Below, piece by piece: positions 31,874 to 41,294 of a stretch of 64,000 nucleotides of DNA; within the stretch, counting starts at the first letter, position 1, and each line of letters opens with the position of its first letter. Made by a program: the position numbers and the translations under genes. Under the pieces are notes generated by a model. The model did no database searches and had not been told where the DNA came from. It saw nothing but the letters and a program-made list of their open reading frames with translations. The stretch is taken from NCBI GenBank assembly GCA_004020645.1, contig SAQL01000009.1, forward strand, positions 168,023 through 232,022, read 5' to 3'. This DNA is from Mesorhizobium sp. GTDB taxonomy: Bacteria; Pseudomonadota; Alphaproteobacteria; Rhizobiales; Rhizobiaceae.

Positions 31874-33166
31874 ATGTCCGAAACCATCATCTCAGCCGAC
31901 ATCGTCGACAAGGACAACGCCGCGCGCGCGGCCGACCTCAAGCGCGATTACAGTTCGCTCGGTGAGCGCCTTGACCGTCGCGGCATCGCCATCGACACCA
32001 TTCGCGACAAGGTCGAAAAATTCGCCGTGGCGATCCCGTCCTGGGGCGCCGGCACCGGCGGCACCCGCTTTGCCCGCTTTCCCGGCGCCGGCGAGCCACG
32101 CGATATTTTCGACAAGATCGAGGACTGCGCCGTCATCCGGCAGTTGACGCAGGCGACGCCGACCGTCTCGCTGCACATTCCGTGGGACAAGGCCGACCCG
32201 AACCGGCTGAAGCAGGCGGCCTCCCGCTTCGGCCTCGGCTTCGACGCCATGAATTCGAACACGTTCTCCGACGCCAGGGACCAAAAACTTTCCTACAAAT
32301 TCGGCTCGCTGTCGCATGCCGATGCCGCAACGCGCCGGCAGGCGGTCGAGCATAATCTCGAATGCATCGAGATCGGCAAGACGCTGGGCTCGAAGGCGCT
32401 GACGGTGTGGATCGGCGACGGCTCGAATTTTCCCGGCCAGGTCAATTTCGCCAAGGCGTTCGAGCGCTATCTCGACGCGATGAAGGAGATCTACGCCGGA
32501 CTCCCGGACGACTGGAAGCTGTTCACCGAGCACAAGATGTACGAGCCGGCCTTCTATTCGACGGTCGTGCAGGATTGGGGCACCAACTACATCATCGCCA
32601 AAGAGCTCGGCGATAGGGCGTTCTGCCTGGTCGACCTCGGCCATCACGCCCCCAACGTCAACATCGAAATGATCGTGTCGCGGCTGATCCAGTTCAAGAA
32701 GCTCGGCGGCTTCCATTTCAACGATTCGAAATATGGCGACGACGATCTCGACGCCGGCTCCATCGATCCCTACCGGCTGTTCCTCGTCTTCAACGAACTG
32801 GTCGATGCCGAGCTTTCCGGTGCCGAAGGTTTTGATCCGGCTCACATGCTCGACCAGAGCCACAACGTCACCGACCCGATCGAAAGCCTGATGCTGTCGG
32901 CGGTCGAGGTGCAGCGCGCCTATGCGCAAGCGCTGCTGGTCGATCGCCAGGCACTGGAAGCCTATCAGGACGCCAATGACGCGCTGATGGCGACGCAGAC
33001 GCTGAAAGCTGCCTATCGCACCGATGTCGAGCCGATCCTCGCCATGGCGCGGCTGAACACGGGCGGCGCCATCGATCCGGTCGCCGCTTACCGGGCGGCC
33101 GGCTATCGGGCCAAGGTCGCGGAGGAACGGCCGGCGGTCGCCGGCGGCAGCGGCGGGATTGTTTGA
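31874..33166 (+). CDS. rhaI: L-rhamnose isomerase (RhaI type)
   Basis: A 430-residue TIM-barrel sugar isomerase converting L-rhamnose to L-rhamnulose. Landmarks are the VAIPSWGAGTGGTRFARFPG start, FTEHKMYEPAFYSTVVQDWG, CLVDLGHHAPNVNIEMIV and KLGGFHFNDSKYGDDDLD, which carry metal-binding acidic and His residues. It completes the rhamnose pathway with rhaD and rhaK. Confidence 0.93.
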   Translation: MSETIISADIVDKDNAARAADLKRDYSSLGERLDRRGIAIDTIRDKVEKFAVAIPSWGAGTGGTRFARFPGAGEPRDIFDKIEDCAVIRQLTQATPTVSLHIPWDKADPNRLKQAASRFGLGFDAMNSNTFSDARDQKLSYKFGSLSHADAATRRQAVEHNLECIEIGKTLGSKALTVWIGDGSNFPGQVNFAKAFERYLDAMKEIYAGLPDDWKLFTEHKMYEPAFYSTVVQDWGTNYIIAKELGDRAFCLVDLGHHAPNVNIEMIVSRLIQFKKLGGFHFNDSKYGDDDLDAGSIDPYRLFLVFNELVDAELSGAEGFDPAHMLDQSHNVTDPIESLMLSAVEVQRAYAQALLVDRQALEAYQDANDALMATQTLKAAYRTDVEPILAMARLNTGGAIDPVAAYRAAGYRAKVAEERPAVAGGSGGIV

Positions 33167-33181
33167 TATCGGCCTGAAACG

Positions 33182-33202
33182 AAAAAACCCGCCTGAGGCG
33201 GG
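33182..33202 (-). terminator. Rho-independent terminator reading to the left
   Basis: Read on the minus strand: CCCGCC-TCA-GGCGGG followed by TTTTTT. There is no minus-strand gene directly to its right before ggt (plus strand), so it may end an unannotated small RNA or short ORF at about 33200-33400. On the plus strand it lacks a T-tract but may still help stop rhaI transcripts. Confidence 0.6.
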
Positions 33203-33282
33203 TCGCGGCGCAAATCAACATTGCAGTTAGTCGGCACAAAGCAAAAACAAAACGGCTGAAGATTGAGGCATGGGGCTTGCCA

Positions 33283-33369
33283 TCAACGCTGCAACGTTGA
33301 GAGGTCACGGCATGGCATCAGCCGAAGATCGCAACGGGCTGCACCAATCCCTTTCCGTTCTATTGCCAT
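33283..33369 (-). other. Possible small RNA region with a 28-codon ORF
   Basis: On the minus strand an ATG at 33369 preceded by a purine-rich GAGGGGGCGAG opens a 28-codon frame ending at 33283. About 80 bp further on comes a strong terminator. The arrangement could be a small RNA or a short protein gene. No homologue is recognised; coding is not established. Confidence 0.25.
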
Positions 33370-33426
33370 GGACTCGCCCCCTCTAACCGTTTCTTCTAGG
33401 TGCATCCCACCCCTCGGAGAACGGCC

Positions 33427-35160
33427 ATGCACCGCCGCACCCTAATCGCGATCAGTCTTTCCCTCACCTTGACCTTTGCGCCGCTGGTGGCCGCATTCGC
33501 CGCCTCGCCGCAGCCGGCGAAGGGCGAGCATGGCATGGTCGTGACCGCCCAGCATCTTGCGTCGCAAGTCGGGGTCGAGGTTCTGAAGAAGGGCGGCAAC
33601 GCGGTCGATGCGGCGGTCGCCGTCGGCTACGCACTGGCTGTCGTCTATCCGAACGCCGGCAATATCGGCGGTGGCGGCTTCATGACCATCCGTTTCAAGG
33701 ATGGCCGCTCGACGTTCCTCGATTTCCGCGAACGGGCGCCGCTCGCTTCGACCAAAACCATGTATCTCGACAAGGACGGCAAGCCGGTGAAGGGCGCCAG
33801 CCTCGACGGCTATCTCGCGGTCGGCGTGCCGGGCTCGGTGGCCGGCTTCGAAACCGCACTGGAAAAATACGGCACGCTGACGCGGCAGGACTTGATGGCG
33901 CCGGCCATCCGCTATGCCAAGGACGGCTTCGTGCTGGACAAGGGCGATGTCGCCTCGCTCGAAGGCGGCGCCGCGCGGCTCGCCAAGGACCCGGCCGCGG
34001 CCGCCATCTTCCTGAAGCCTGACGGCAAGCCTTATGCGGTCGGCGAGCGCCTTGTCCAGGCCGACCTCGCCGCCTCGCTCTCGGCCATTTCGGAACAAGG
34101 TCGCAATGCCTTCTACGAAGGGCCGATCGCCGACAGCATCGTCAGGGCGAGCGCGCAGAAGGGCGGCATTCTGGCCAAGGCGGATTTCGAGACCTATGCC
34201 GTCCGCGAGCTCGAGCCGGTGACCTGCAACTACCGCGGCTATGAGATCACCTCTTCGCCGCCGCCGAGCTCGGGCGGCGTCATCATCTGCGAGATTCTCA
34301 ACGTGCTGGAAGGTTATCCGCTGTCCTACCTCGGTGCGGGTTCTGCCGAAACCGTCCGGATCATGGTCGAGGCGATGCGTCATGCCTATGTCGACCGCAA
34401 CTCGGCGCTTGGCGATCCCGACTTCGTCGACAATCCGGTCGAAAAGCTGCTCGACAAGAATTATGCGAAAGAAATCCGCGAAAAGATCGATCCGTTCCGG
34501 GCCGGCGTGTCGCAGGATCTGATGCCGAAGGGTTTTGGCGAGAGCCAGGAGACGACGCATTATTCGATCGTCGACAATGACGGCAACGCCGTCGCGGTAA
34601 CCTATACGCTGAACGGTTCGTTCGGCGCCGCCGTCGTCGCCGACGGCACCGGCATCCTGCTCAACAATGAGATGGACGATTTCACCCAGAAACCGGGCGT
34701 GCCCAATCTCTACGGCCTCGTCCAGGGCGAGGCGAATGCCATCGTGCCGAAAAAGACGCCGCTGTCGTCGATGAGCCCGACCATCGTCGCCAGGGACGGC
34801 AAGCCGTTCATGGTCATAGGCAGCCCCGGCGGCTCGCGCATCATCACCATCACGCTGGAGGCGATCGTCAACGTCGTCGACCACGGCATGAACATCCAGG
34901 AAGCGATCGACGCGCCGCGCATCCACCACCAATGGCTGCCCGACACGGTCTATATCGAACCGTTCGGCCTGTCGCCGGACACCGAAAAACTGCTTGCCAG
35001 CATGGGCTACCACCTCGATCTCGCCGACGCGAGCTGGGGTGAGGCGGCCGGCATTCTGGTCGGCGGAAAGAGCCTGGCGGAAATCGAGAAGGGCGGCGGC
35101 GGCCGCTACAACGGCGCTATCGACAGCCGCGCCGCATCCGGCGAGGCAATCGGATATTAG
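33427..35160 (+). CDS. ggt: Gamma-glutamyltransferase
   Basis: A 577-residue periplasmic Ntn-hydrolase that cleaves glutathione and other gamma-glutamyl compounds. It has a signal peptide (residues 1-25) and matures by self-cleavage before the catalytic threonine in ESQETTHYSIVDNDGNAVAV. Substrate-binding motifs are NIGGGGFM near the N-terminus and PLSSMSPTIV in the small subunit. The ATG at 33427 with GGAG upstream was preferred over the upstream GTG. Confidence 0.95.
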   Translation: MHRRTLIAISLSLTLTFAPLVAAFAASPQPAKGEHGMVVTAQHLASQVGVEVLKKGGNAVDAAVAVGYALAVVYPNAGNIGGGGFMTIRFKDGRSTFLDFRERAPLASTKTMYLDKDGKPVKGASLDGYLAVGVPGSVAGFETALEKYGTLTRQDLMAPAIRYAKDGFVLDKGDVASLEGGAARLAKDPAAAAIFLKPDGKPYAVGERLVQADLAASLSAISEQGRNAFYEGPIADSIVRASAQKGGILAKADFETYAVRELEPVTCNYRGYEITSSPPPSSGGVIICEILNVLEGYPLSYLGAGSAETVRIMVEAMRHAYVDRNSALGDPDFVDNPVEKLLDKNYAKEIREKIDPFRAGVSQDLMPKGFGESQETTHYSIVDNDGNAVAVTYTLNGSFGAAVVADGTGILLNNEMDDFTQKPGVPNLYGLVQGEANAIVPKKTPLSSMSPTIVARDGKPFMVIGSPGGSRIITITLEAIVNVVDHGMNIQEAIDAPRIHHQWLPDTVYIEPFGLSPDTEKLLASMGYHLDLADASWGEAAGILVGGKSLAEIEKGGGGRYNGAIDSRAASGEAIGY

Positions 35161-35171
35161 AATCGTGCGCC

Positions 35172-35317
35172 CCGGGTCTGTTGAGATTCAGGTCAGGCCG
35201 CGCCGAGAACGGTGGTTTCCGAGAACCGGAACGGAGCGTACTTTCGGTACGCGAGTACCGGAAGCGCAGGAGACCGCCATTCGCAGGCCGGCATCACCTG
35301 AATATCGGCAGGCCCGT
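35172..35317. repeat. Palindromic repeat element after ggt
   Basis: The outer arms CGGGTCTGTTGAGATTCAGG and (inverted) CGGGCCTGCCGATATTCAGG match at 15 of 20 positions. The inner part contains a strong GTAC-rich hairpin around TACTTTCGGTACGCGAGTAC. It fills the space between ggt and the next gene. Confidence 0.6.
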
Positions 35318-35661
35318 CAGATGACCAGCGTTATGGTGGACGCAATCAGCATCACGGCCGCGATGCCGACGAACAAGGCATAAATACGCGGCCGATCGAG
35401 CAGAAGCGCATTTCCCGATATCCACGCCGCGGTGGCGCCGCCAAGCGCGTACAGGAAGCCGTTACGGTGCCCCAATGCCAGGGTTGCGGCCATCAAGCCG
35501 CCAATGATGAGAGCGCCGAAGACGATGATCACGGCGACCGCGTATTTCTCGAAATCGTTGCTGGCCACACCCGGACCCATCACGTTCAACGTCGTCAGGT
35601 CGTCCGGGTCGAAGGGGTTGGCCGACCCATATTCGTCTTGACCGACAGGCTCGCGCATCAT
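35317..35661 (-). CDS. Hypothetical membrane protein
   Basis: A 114-residue protein with three hydrophobic segments (about 43-65, 68-88, 92-112) and a soluble N-terminus containing DEYGSANPFDPDDLTTLNVM. It resembles small uncharacterised rhizobial membrane proteins. ATG preceded by GGAGAATG. Function unknown. Confidence 0.6.
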   Translation of the reverse strand: MMREPVGQDEYGSANPFDPDDLTTLNVMGPGVASNDFEKYAVAVIIVFGALIIGGLMAATLALGHRNGFLYALGGATAAWISGNALLLDRPRIYALFVGIAAVMLIASTITLVI

Positions 35662-36381
35662 TCATTCTCCTTGAAGCGGCAACAAATCATCAAGCCTTGC
35701 CGAGTGCAACCGGATCGCGACGCGTTCAATGCGATCGGCACGGTCTTCAACACTTTCTGGCCGCGGCTTGCTAGCGTTTTTTTGGATTTATGGCGGATCG
35801 TCCTGCCGTTCCAGGGAATCGCCGGCCGGGCGTTTCGAGTTTAACGTCCGCCGCTCTGCAGGCGGATTCGAACCGCTGCCCCTGACTGGCGGGCCTGACG
35901 ACGATCACGCGCAAGCTTCGCCGTCGAACGGCGTGCCTGAAACGATATCGGTGGCGAAGATTGGTCGGTGGCGAAGATTGGGTCGGCGGGAAGGATGGCC
36001 GGCGCCACTTTTGGGGGGGGCGTTGGGGTAGATTGCCTGACGGGCGCCGGCCAAGCGGAAATCAGGTCCGCCGCAAGGAAATATAACAGGAATTGCGCGG
36101 TATGGCAGTGGTGTGATCGCGGAAGATGGTTCGCGCTTCCCGGTGCGGTGACCCATTATGGGCCAGTCGTCTGGCACCTGAATTGCACGGCAAGCAATGC
36201 TGGGCAACAGCCCGGAAATTGTCCCCAAATATGGGGCCTCGCCGCTTCGCAAATGGAGCGGCGGGCCTTTTTGGCTGGCGCATCGGAGCGGCGGTACGAT
36301 TGGATTCACCCCTCGGCACGCCGATATAAGCGCGGCGCCACCCGAACTCGATGGCAGCGTTTCGCAGCATGCCGAGATTTC
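35662..36381. other. 720-bp stretch without a supported gene
   Basis: All frames here give short ORFs with no recognisable motif, and codon use unlike the neighbours. A G-run of eight is at about 36013. The segment GGCGGATTCGAACCGCTGCCC at about 35860 resembles a tRNA T-arm read on the minus strand, but no cloverleaf can be completed. Confidence 0.5.
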
Positions 36382-36822
36382 TTATGCGGCGGGAGCCGGC
36401 GGCAGTTCGAACAGGTTGGCGCCATTCTCCTGGCCTCGCTCGACATAGCCGATTATCCGGAACCATTTTGCGACGTCCGGTCTCTGGAGCCAGCTGCGCG
36501 AGTGAATGGGGAGATTGCCGGCGAGCGCCTGGATATGGCGAATGTGCCGCTTGCAGAAGCGAACGGTCGCGGCGCTGAAGAAATCCTCCTGCGCCGCGAA
36601 CAGCGTATCGGCAGCGTCGCTATTCTCGTGCCACGCGATGAGCGCTACGGTTTTTTCGCCTTGGACTAGCGCATGAGCACGGCCTTCTTTCAAGTTCATC
36701 ATCAGATTGTCGTAGGCGATCTTGCTGTCCTTGCCGGCCGCGACGTACTCGTCCGATATCCGCTTGGACAGATCACTGAAAACAATTTCCAGATCTCCAA
36801 CCGTTGCTGCGCGTGCTCTCAT
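36382..36822 (-). CDS. GNAT-like / phage-type hypothetical protein
   Basis: A 146-residue protein. It begins MRARAATVGDLEIVFSDLSK and contains LVQGEKTVALIAWHENSDAA, with an architecture similar to small acetyltransferase-fold proteins of phages that act on virion or host proteins. No clear acetyl-CoA loop is visible, so enzymatic function is doubtful. A good GGAGG box precedes the ATG. It may be a phage remnant. Confidence 0.5.
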   Translation of the reverse strand: MRARAATVGDLEIVFSDLSKRISDEYVAAGKDSKIAYDNLMMNLKEGRAHALVQGEKTVALIAWHENSDAADTLFAAQEDFFSAATVRFCKRHIRHIQALAGNLPIHSRSWLQRPDVAKWFRIIGYVERGQENGANLFELPPAPAA

Positions 36823-37397
36823 TTCGCCTCCTAGAGCCCCGGCAGGCAGTTTGCCCTAAGGATAGGGGATCACCAAGCAAATCAAATCCGTCATCCGCCC
36901 AATGCGAGCAAAGATGTTTCGCCGGGGGAGAACGCTGCGCGGAATGCCGTGACACCGACGGGCTGATCCCCGCCAACTGATTAGCAAAATCGGCGGCCAT
37001 GGCATAAGCTGCTGAAATTGCCAGGTGCCCTTGAAGTGGATTCGAGCCACCGACATGCAGATTTTCAGTCTGCTGTCGATGGTTGAAATCGTTGAGCTTT
37101 TTAGCTCCATGTCGCGTTCATGTCGCGTCAGGCCAAAAGTGCCCGTTCGGCCGCAGGCCGAGCCGTTCCTGAACCACCTTGGGTGGCAGGCCCAGGCCAC
37201 CCTCGGCAACGGGATTGATGCGGCGCCGTTGTCCGATCCGGGCGAGGCCTATTTCGCTACTGGCAACGCCGCCGGACTGCAGCACGTCGGCCGATGACGC
37301 CAATAGCCCTCAGGGCGTGGTGACGCCGACCCCAGGGCACGCCCACAGGAACCTTTGGGCGCTGGCGGGACAGCGCGCCCTTCTTCCGTCGTCCGTC
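36823..37397. other. 575-bp stretch without a supported gene
   Basis: Only short overlapping ORFs in both strands, none with motifs or ribosome binding sites. It separates the GNAT-like gene from the terminator of the glycine-rich protein gene. Confidence 0.5.
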
Positions 37398-37432
37398 AAA
37401 AAAAAGCCGCCGGGCGAAACCCGGGCGGCTTG
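37398..37432 (-). terminator. Rho-independent terminator of the glycine-rich protein gene
   Basis: On the minus strand AAGCCGCCCGGG-TTTCG-CCCGGCGGCTT is followed by a run of T. It begins 36 bp after the stop of the minus-strand gene. Confidence 0.85.
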
Positions 37433-37467
37433 GTCGTTCGACTGGGTCGTTTCAGCCGCGATCGGCT

Positions 37468-38295
37468 TTACGGCGCCGGAGCCTGCTTGGCGGCCACCTG
37501 GTCGATCTTGTCGGCAAGCACACCCTTGGCCCAGTCCGTGACCTCGGCGTCGACGGGCTTGTTGGCCATGTCGGCCAGTGCCGCGTCGAGCGATGCATCG
37601 TCGGTGCCGACAGCGGCCTGGTCGGCAGCCGTCTGGGCCGCGGCAGCCGCTGCTTCGGCATCCGAGACCGTGGTTTCCTGGGCCGCGACCTGCGCTTCCA
37701 GATCCGCGATCTGTCCCGGCAGGGCCGCCTGTTCCTCGGGCGTCATGGCTGCAATCTGGTCAGGCGTAAGCCCGTTCAACGTGTCGAGCTGCGCGTTCAG
37801 GGCATCCAGTTGGGCCTGAGCATCGACCACCGCCGCGGCCGCCTTGTCAGCGGCGGCCTGTGCGTTCTGGGCGTTTGCCGACGCCACCGCAAAGGCCTGC
37901 ACGGCAGCGAACTTTTTGCTCTTGGAGTTCATGTAGGCGTTGACGTTGCGCTGCAGCGAGTTCAACCGGCCGAGCTTGGCACGGATATTCTTTTCCTTGG
38001 ACACAGGCGCGGTCTGCTCAGTGTCGTCAACGCTTGCAACAGTCCCCGTTTCGGCCTTGGCCACCTGTCCCTTGGCTGACGCGGACTTGCCATGCGAGCC
38101 GCTATTGCCGGAATTGCCGCCAGCATTGCCGCCGCCGCCATTGCCGCCGCCGCCGTTACCGCCGCCGCCGTTACCGTTGCCGCCACCATGGCCGTTACCG
38201 CCACCATGGCCGTTACCGCCTGCACCGGCCAGCGCCGGAGATGCCAGAAGCGCGAACACGGCAAACGCGGCGAAAAGAGTCTTTCGGGATGTCAT
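37468..38295 (-). CDS. Secreted Gly/Asn-rich and Ala-rich coiled-coil protein
   Basis: A 275-residue protein when started at the ATG 38295 (MTSRKTLFAAF). A signal peptide ends at about residue 23. It is followed by a low-complexity tract of GGGNG repeats (about 25-65) and then a helical, Ala/Asp/Gln-rich region (about 130-250) likely to form coiled coils. The first methionine of the longer ORF lies 10 codons upstream. Such proteins occur in rhizobial envelopes; no function is known. The DNA of the repeat tract is a run of GCCGCCACC-like units prone to slippage. Confidence 0.7.
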   Translation of the reverse strand: MTSRKTLFAAFAVFALLASPALAGAGGNGHGGGNGHGGGNGNGGGGNGGGGNGGGGNAGGNSGNSGSHGKSASAKGQVAKAETGTVASVDDTEQTAPVSKEKNIRAKLGRLNSLQRNVNAYMNSKSKKFAAVQAFAVASANAQNAQAAADKAAAAVVDAQAQLDALNAQLDTLNGLTPDQIAAMTPEEQAALPGQIADLEAQVAAQETTVSDAEAAAAAAQTAADQAAVGTDDASLDAALADMANKPVDAEVTDWAKGVLADKIDQVAAKQAPAP

Positions 38296-38325
38296 GATTC
38301 CTCCTTTTGAATCGCACCTCCGCAT

Positions 38326-38740
38326 ATAACTGCCAAATATAACGAAGAGCTAATTTATATCTGAGAAACTTTATGCAAATGCGAAAGTCCGGCGGGTTGC
38401 GACGCCGACCTGCACCGAGGCCCTCGAAATTCCCCTGGGCAGAACGGTCTCAATCAAAGCCAAAAAGACTCTCACCGTTTGTTTTTGCTAAATTCCGGAC
38501 GGAAGACCGTTCTTGGAATTGCGCTAGAGCGGATGCAGGATATCGGCGCTCGCCTGTTCGTCGAACAGAACCGCGCAGCCGCGCTTGAGTGCCACCGCCG
38601 AAAGGGCATTCGCCATCGCATCATCCGGCGACACAAAATCCACCGGTCAGCACCTCAGCTCTTCCACCGCCCCTGCTCATCGAGCGGCGACCCTCCTCTC
38701 ACAACGTCTGGTGCGTGGGTCGCGTGACAATCCGCCCGGC
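38326..38740. other. 415-bp stretch without a supported gene
   Basis: The stretch is more AT-rich at its left end (promoter region of the glycine-rich gene). No ORF in it resembles a known protein. It marks the change from chromosomal genes to accessory DNA. Confidence 0.5.
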
Positions 38741-39598
38741 CTAGTGGCGATGATAAGCCAGGACGGTACTCCCGCGTGGCGACTTATGGCGATCAGATAA
38801 GGTGAACCCAGCACCCTCGATTAAAGACTGAAGCCGGATGTCGTCTTCGTCGGGGACTCGCGCCACAATCGTCTGTGCGCGGTTGATAATGTCGGTGAAG
38901 ATGCGATCGGCCTCCTCCTGACCCAACCCCCTCCGGACATGCTGATACACTGCGAGAAGAAGCACGATATCGTAACTGTCATTTAGAACAGATTGAAGCT
39001 TTCGGCTGCCTAGGTTCATGGCGTCAAACCGACTTTCTACGTTCGATCCTAGAAAGATGGAACGCGCCACGCGGGTGTGTGGCTTCAGAATGTCAATGCC
39101 GTGGATGTAGGCCGGTCTGCGTTTGGCGATTTCATAAGCGACGATGCCCATATTGCAGCCAACATCAAGGATCGTCTTGCCGAAGTACTTTACCCCGCAT
39201 GAAAATAATCCATCGAGCCGATCGTCCCACGTTCCTGCGCTATATTTCTTGTGCGATTTCCAAAAAGGCACGACTATCCTTCCGTGTCCTGGACCAAGGT
39301 CGAATTTTATCTGCGCCCCTAGCATTTCCGGCAAAGTCCAACGAAACGTCTGTCGGACGGTTAAGCAATTGCCGTGGAAAATGGTGCCCAGAGGCGGAAT
39401 CAAAGCGAAGGAAATCTGGCTTTGTTTCCAAATAGTTGGGACCCACGCAAGAGCAGGGATAGCCAACAAAAATACCAACAAAATATTTCTGTGGATTGGT
39501 TCGGTTCCCGGATATCGCGCTATTCGCTCAATGCCATTGCATCCTAACCTTATCTCAGAAGCGGAGCGTTGAGCAAGTCGCAGGTCCGCTGCCTCCAA
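38741..39598 (-). CDS. Class I SAM-dependent methyltransferase, 5' end possibly altered
   Basis: Up to 285 residues. The core has the SAM-binding motif TILDVGCNMGIVAYEIAKRR, an acidic motif after GIDILKP, and DIVLLLAVYQHVRRG, as in methyltransferases acting on small molecules or sugars. The N-terminal part with a hydrophobic segment (ILLVFLLAIPALAWVPTI) looks like a membrane anchor. The annotated start lies in the truncated transposase remnant, so the true start may be internal or lost. Base composition is lower in GC than the left half of the window. Confidence 0.6.
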   Translation of the reverse strand: MEAADLRLAQRSASEIRLGCNGIERIARYPGTEPIHRNILLVFLLAIPALAWVPTIWKQSQISFALIPPLGTIFHGNCLTVRQTFRWTLPEMLGAQIKFDLGPGHGRIVVPFWKSHKKYSAGTWDDRLDGLFSCGVKYFGKTILDVGCNMGIVAYEIAKRRPAYIHGIDILKPHTRVARSIFLGSNVESRFDAMNLGSRKLQSVLNDSYDIVLLLAVYQHVRRGLGQEEADRIFTDIINRAQTIVARVPDEDDIRLQSLIEGAGFTLSDRHKSPRGSTVLAYHRH

Positions 39599-39609
39599 TT
39601 TTCCGATAT

Positions 39610-40107
39610 CTGATCGCGGCGGTTGACGGCGCCAGGATATCGCCCGGTGATGCGGTGCCCCACAGAGCCGATCCGGCCCAGCTTCTTGATATCGAGATGG
39701 ATGAGCTCACCGGGATGCTCGCGCTCATAGCGGCGCACCGGCTCGGCCGGTTCCAGGTCTTTCAGCCGCGACAGGCCGGCGCGTGCCAGCACCCGGCTCA
39801 CCGTCGCCTCGGACACGCCGGTTTGCATGGCGATGTGCTTGCCGGTCAGGCGCTGCCGGCGCAGCGCTGCGATCGCGTCCGCCACCGCGGCTTCGGTTTG
39901 CTTCGGGCTTGTCTTCGGCCGCGAGGAACGGTCGATCATGCCGGCGCTTCCCTCGGCCCGAAAGCGCTCCACCCAGCGCGCCACCACCTTCGCCGTCACT
40001 CCGTATGTCCGCGCCGCATCGGCTTTGGAAAGACGGCCTTCAACAACGTCGCGGGCCATCTCCTCTCGACGCAGCGGCGTCAGACGGGCATTCTTGTGGA
40101 TGTTCAT
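39610..40107 (-). pseudogene. IS481-type transposase, truncated
   Basis: The N-terminal part of an IS481-family transposase: an HTH (residues 1-60, LSKADAARTYGVTAKVVARW), a second HTH (about 75-115), and the start of the DDE region at GELIHLDIKKLGRI, which carries the first catalytic Asp. After about residue 155 the sequence leaves the family, so the catalytic core is lost. The element's right end is probably near 40190, in the segment GGTCAGGGCCGAATGGACAA. The residue sequence beyond the break reads into the methyltransferase 5' region. Confidence 0.8.
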
Positions 40108-40338
40108 TCGGTCCTCCGAGAATCACTGAAGCTTCGACAACCTCAGCTTTCTCGGTCAGGGCCGAATGGACAACCTCCTGAAAGCTCACAGCAAGCTAAC
40201 TTAATAGCGAAGCAAATATTGAAAAAAGACAAATGATTGATAATGCAACATTATCGTTCGTTTTATCGCGCCGACAGGCTGTGCGTTTTGGCACAAAAAT
40301 CATAGTAAAAAGCGCACCGGCACTTTACGCTCCAAATC

Positions 40339-41292
40339 ATGATTCGCCTCGATCCCGCGACCGGTAGCTCCTCTGCACCGCCCTCCGTTCCGGCTTGGGC
40401 GATCACAACCGCCGGCGCGCCGAGCGACGGCGACGCCGCCTTCCGGGCCGGCGCCGCCCTGGGTGCCCTCGACACGCTCGCGCGCTCAGCCTTTCCGGGC
40501 CGGGGCTTGGCGGCAGCGGCTGGCGCTCCGCTGTGCCGCCGCCAGCATGCGGCTCGCCGGCCGGGCCGAGGACGCGGCGGGCTTGCGCGATGCCTGGCAT
40601 TTGCGTCCTCAGGTTCTGATCCCGGTCCCGCCGGCGCCGTCTTTGGCGCCTGGCGGCAGTTGGCCGGGCAGCCGCCCGCCGCTATGCCCGACCGGCTCGA
40701 GAAGATACTCGACCAGCTTGGCCTCCATTGGGACGGCGACGCGCTCGCCGACCTGTGCACGCAGATCGAGAAACTCGTGGTATCCCATCGGTCGGCGCCG
40801 TTCGACGCCGCAGCGATCGCCGCTGAAGTCGTCGCCATGCGCCCCGACTCCGAGCTTTTTGCCTGGTGGCTCGCCGACCTGGTACTGGCGCAACGCCTGG
40901 GCTGGCAGCGGCCCCTGCCGCTCCTGATGGCGCAGGTTTTTGGACCATCCTTCCGCACCGAGGCCAGCGGTGGCCGGCGCATCCGGCCCGGGGACAAGAA
41001 CTTTGAGCGGGCGGTTTGCGTCGCGCTCGTTGCGGCCGCCGCGGACGCCTGTCGGTTGGCCGCCGAGCTGTCGCGGCGGGCCGAAAAACTCCTGGCGGTG
41101 GCGCCAAAACTGCGTGCCAAAGGCGCCGGCGACGTAATCTTTCTGCTGCTCAGTGAAGACGCCGTCTCCGGATCGCTGGCGACGAAGAACCTGTCGCGCT
41201 TTGCATCGCGGCGGCTGTTCGAACGGCTGCAGCAACTGGAGGCCGTGCGCGAGCTCTCCGGCCGCCCCACATTCCGGCTGTTCGGGCTGTAG
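40339..41292 (+). pseudogene. DUF1403 family protein with a frame-displaced internal segment
   Basis: Reads open for 317 residues, but about 35 residues near positions 40490-40610 are out of the family frame. In the +1 frame this stretch gives GAWRQRLALRCAAASMRLAG and AEDAAGLRDAWHLR, the conserved DUF1403 block; in the open frame it gives an Arg/Gly-rich nonsense stretch. This needs one insertion near 40490 and one compensating deletion near 40612. The rest (SDPGPAGAVFGAWRQLAG to the C-terminus) is normal. DUF1403 genes are commonly next to scpB on rhizobial plasmids and islands. Confidence 0.7.
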
Positions 41293-41294
41293 CG

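Noticed and set aside
35850..35885. tRNA-like T-arm on the minus strand
   Set aside because: The T-arm GGTTCGAATCC is present but no acceptor, D or anticodon stems can be formed; could be chance or a worn fragment.
38100..38240. Tandem GCCGCCACC-type repeat as a CRISPR or VNTR
   Set aside because: The units are inside the reading frame of a glycine/asparagine-rich secreted protein and have no spacers.
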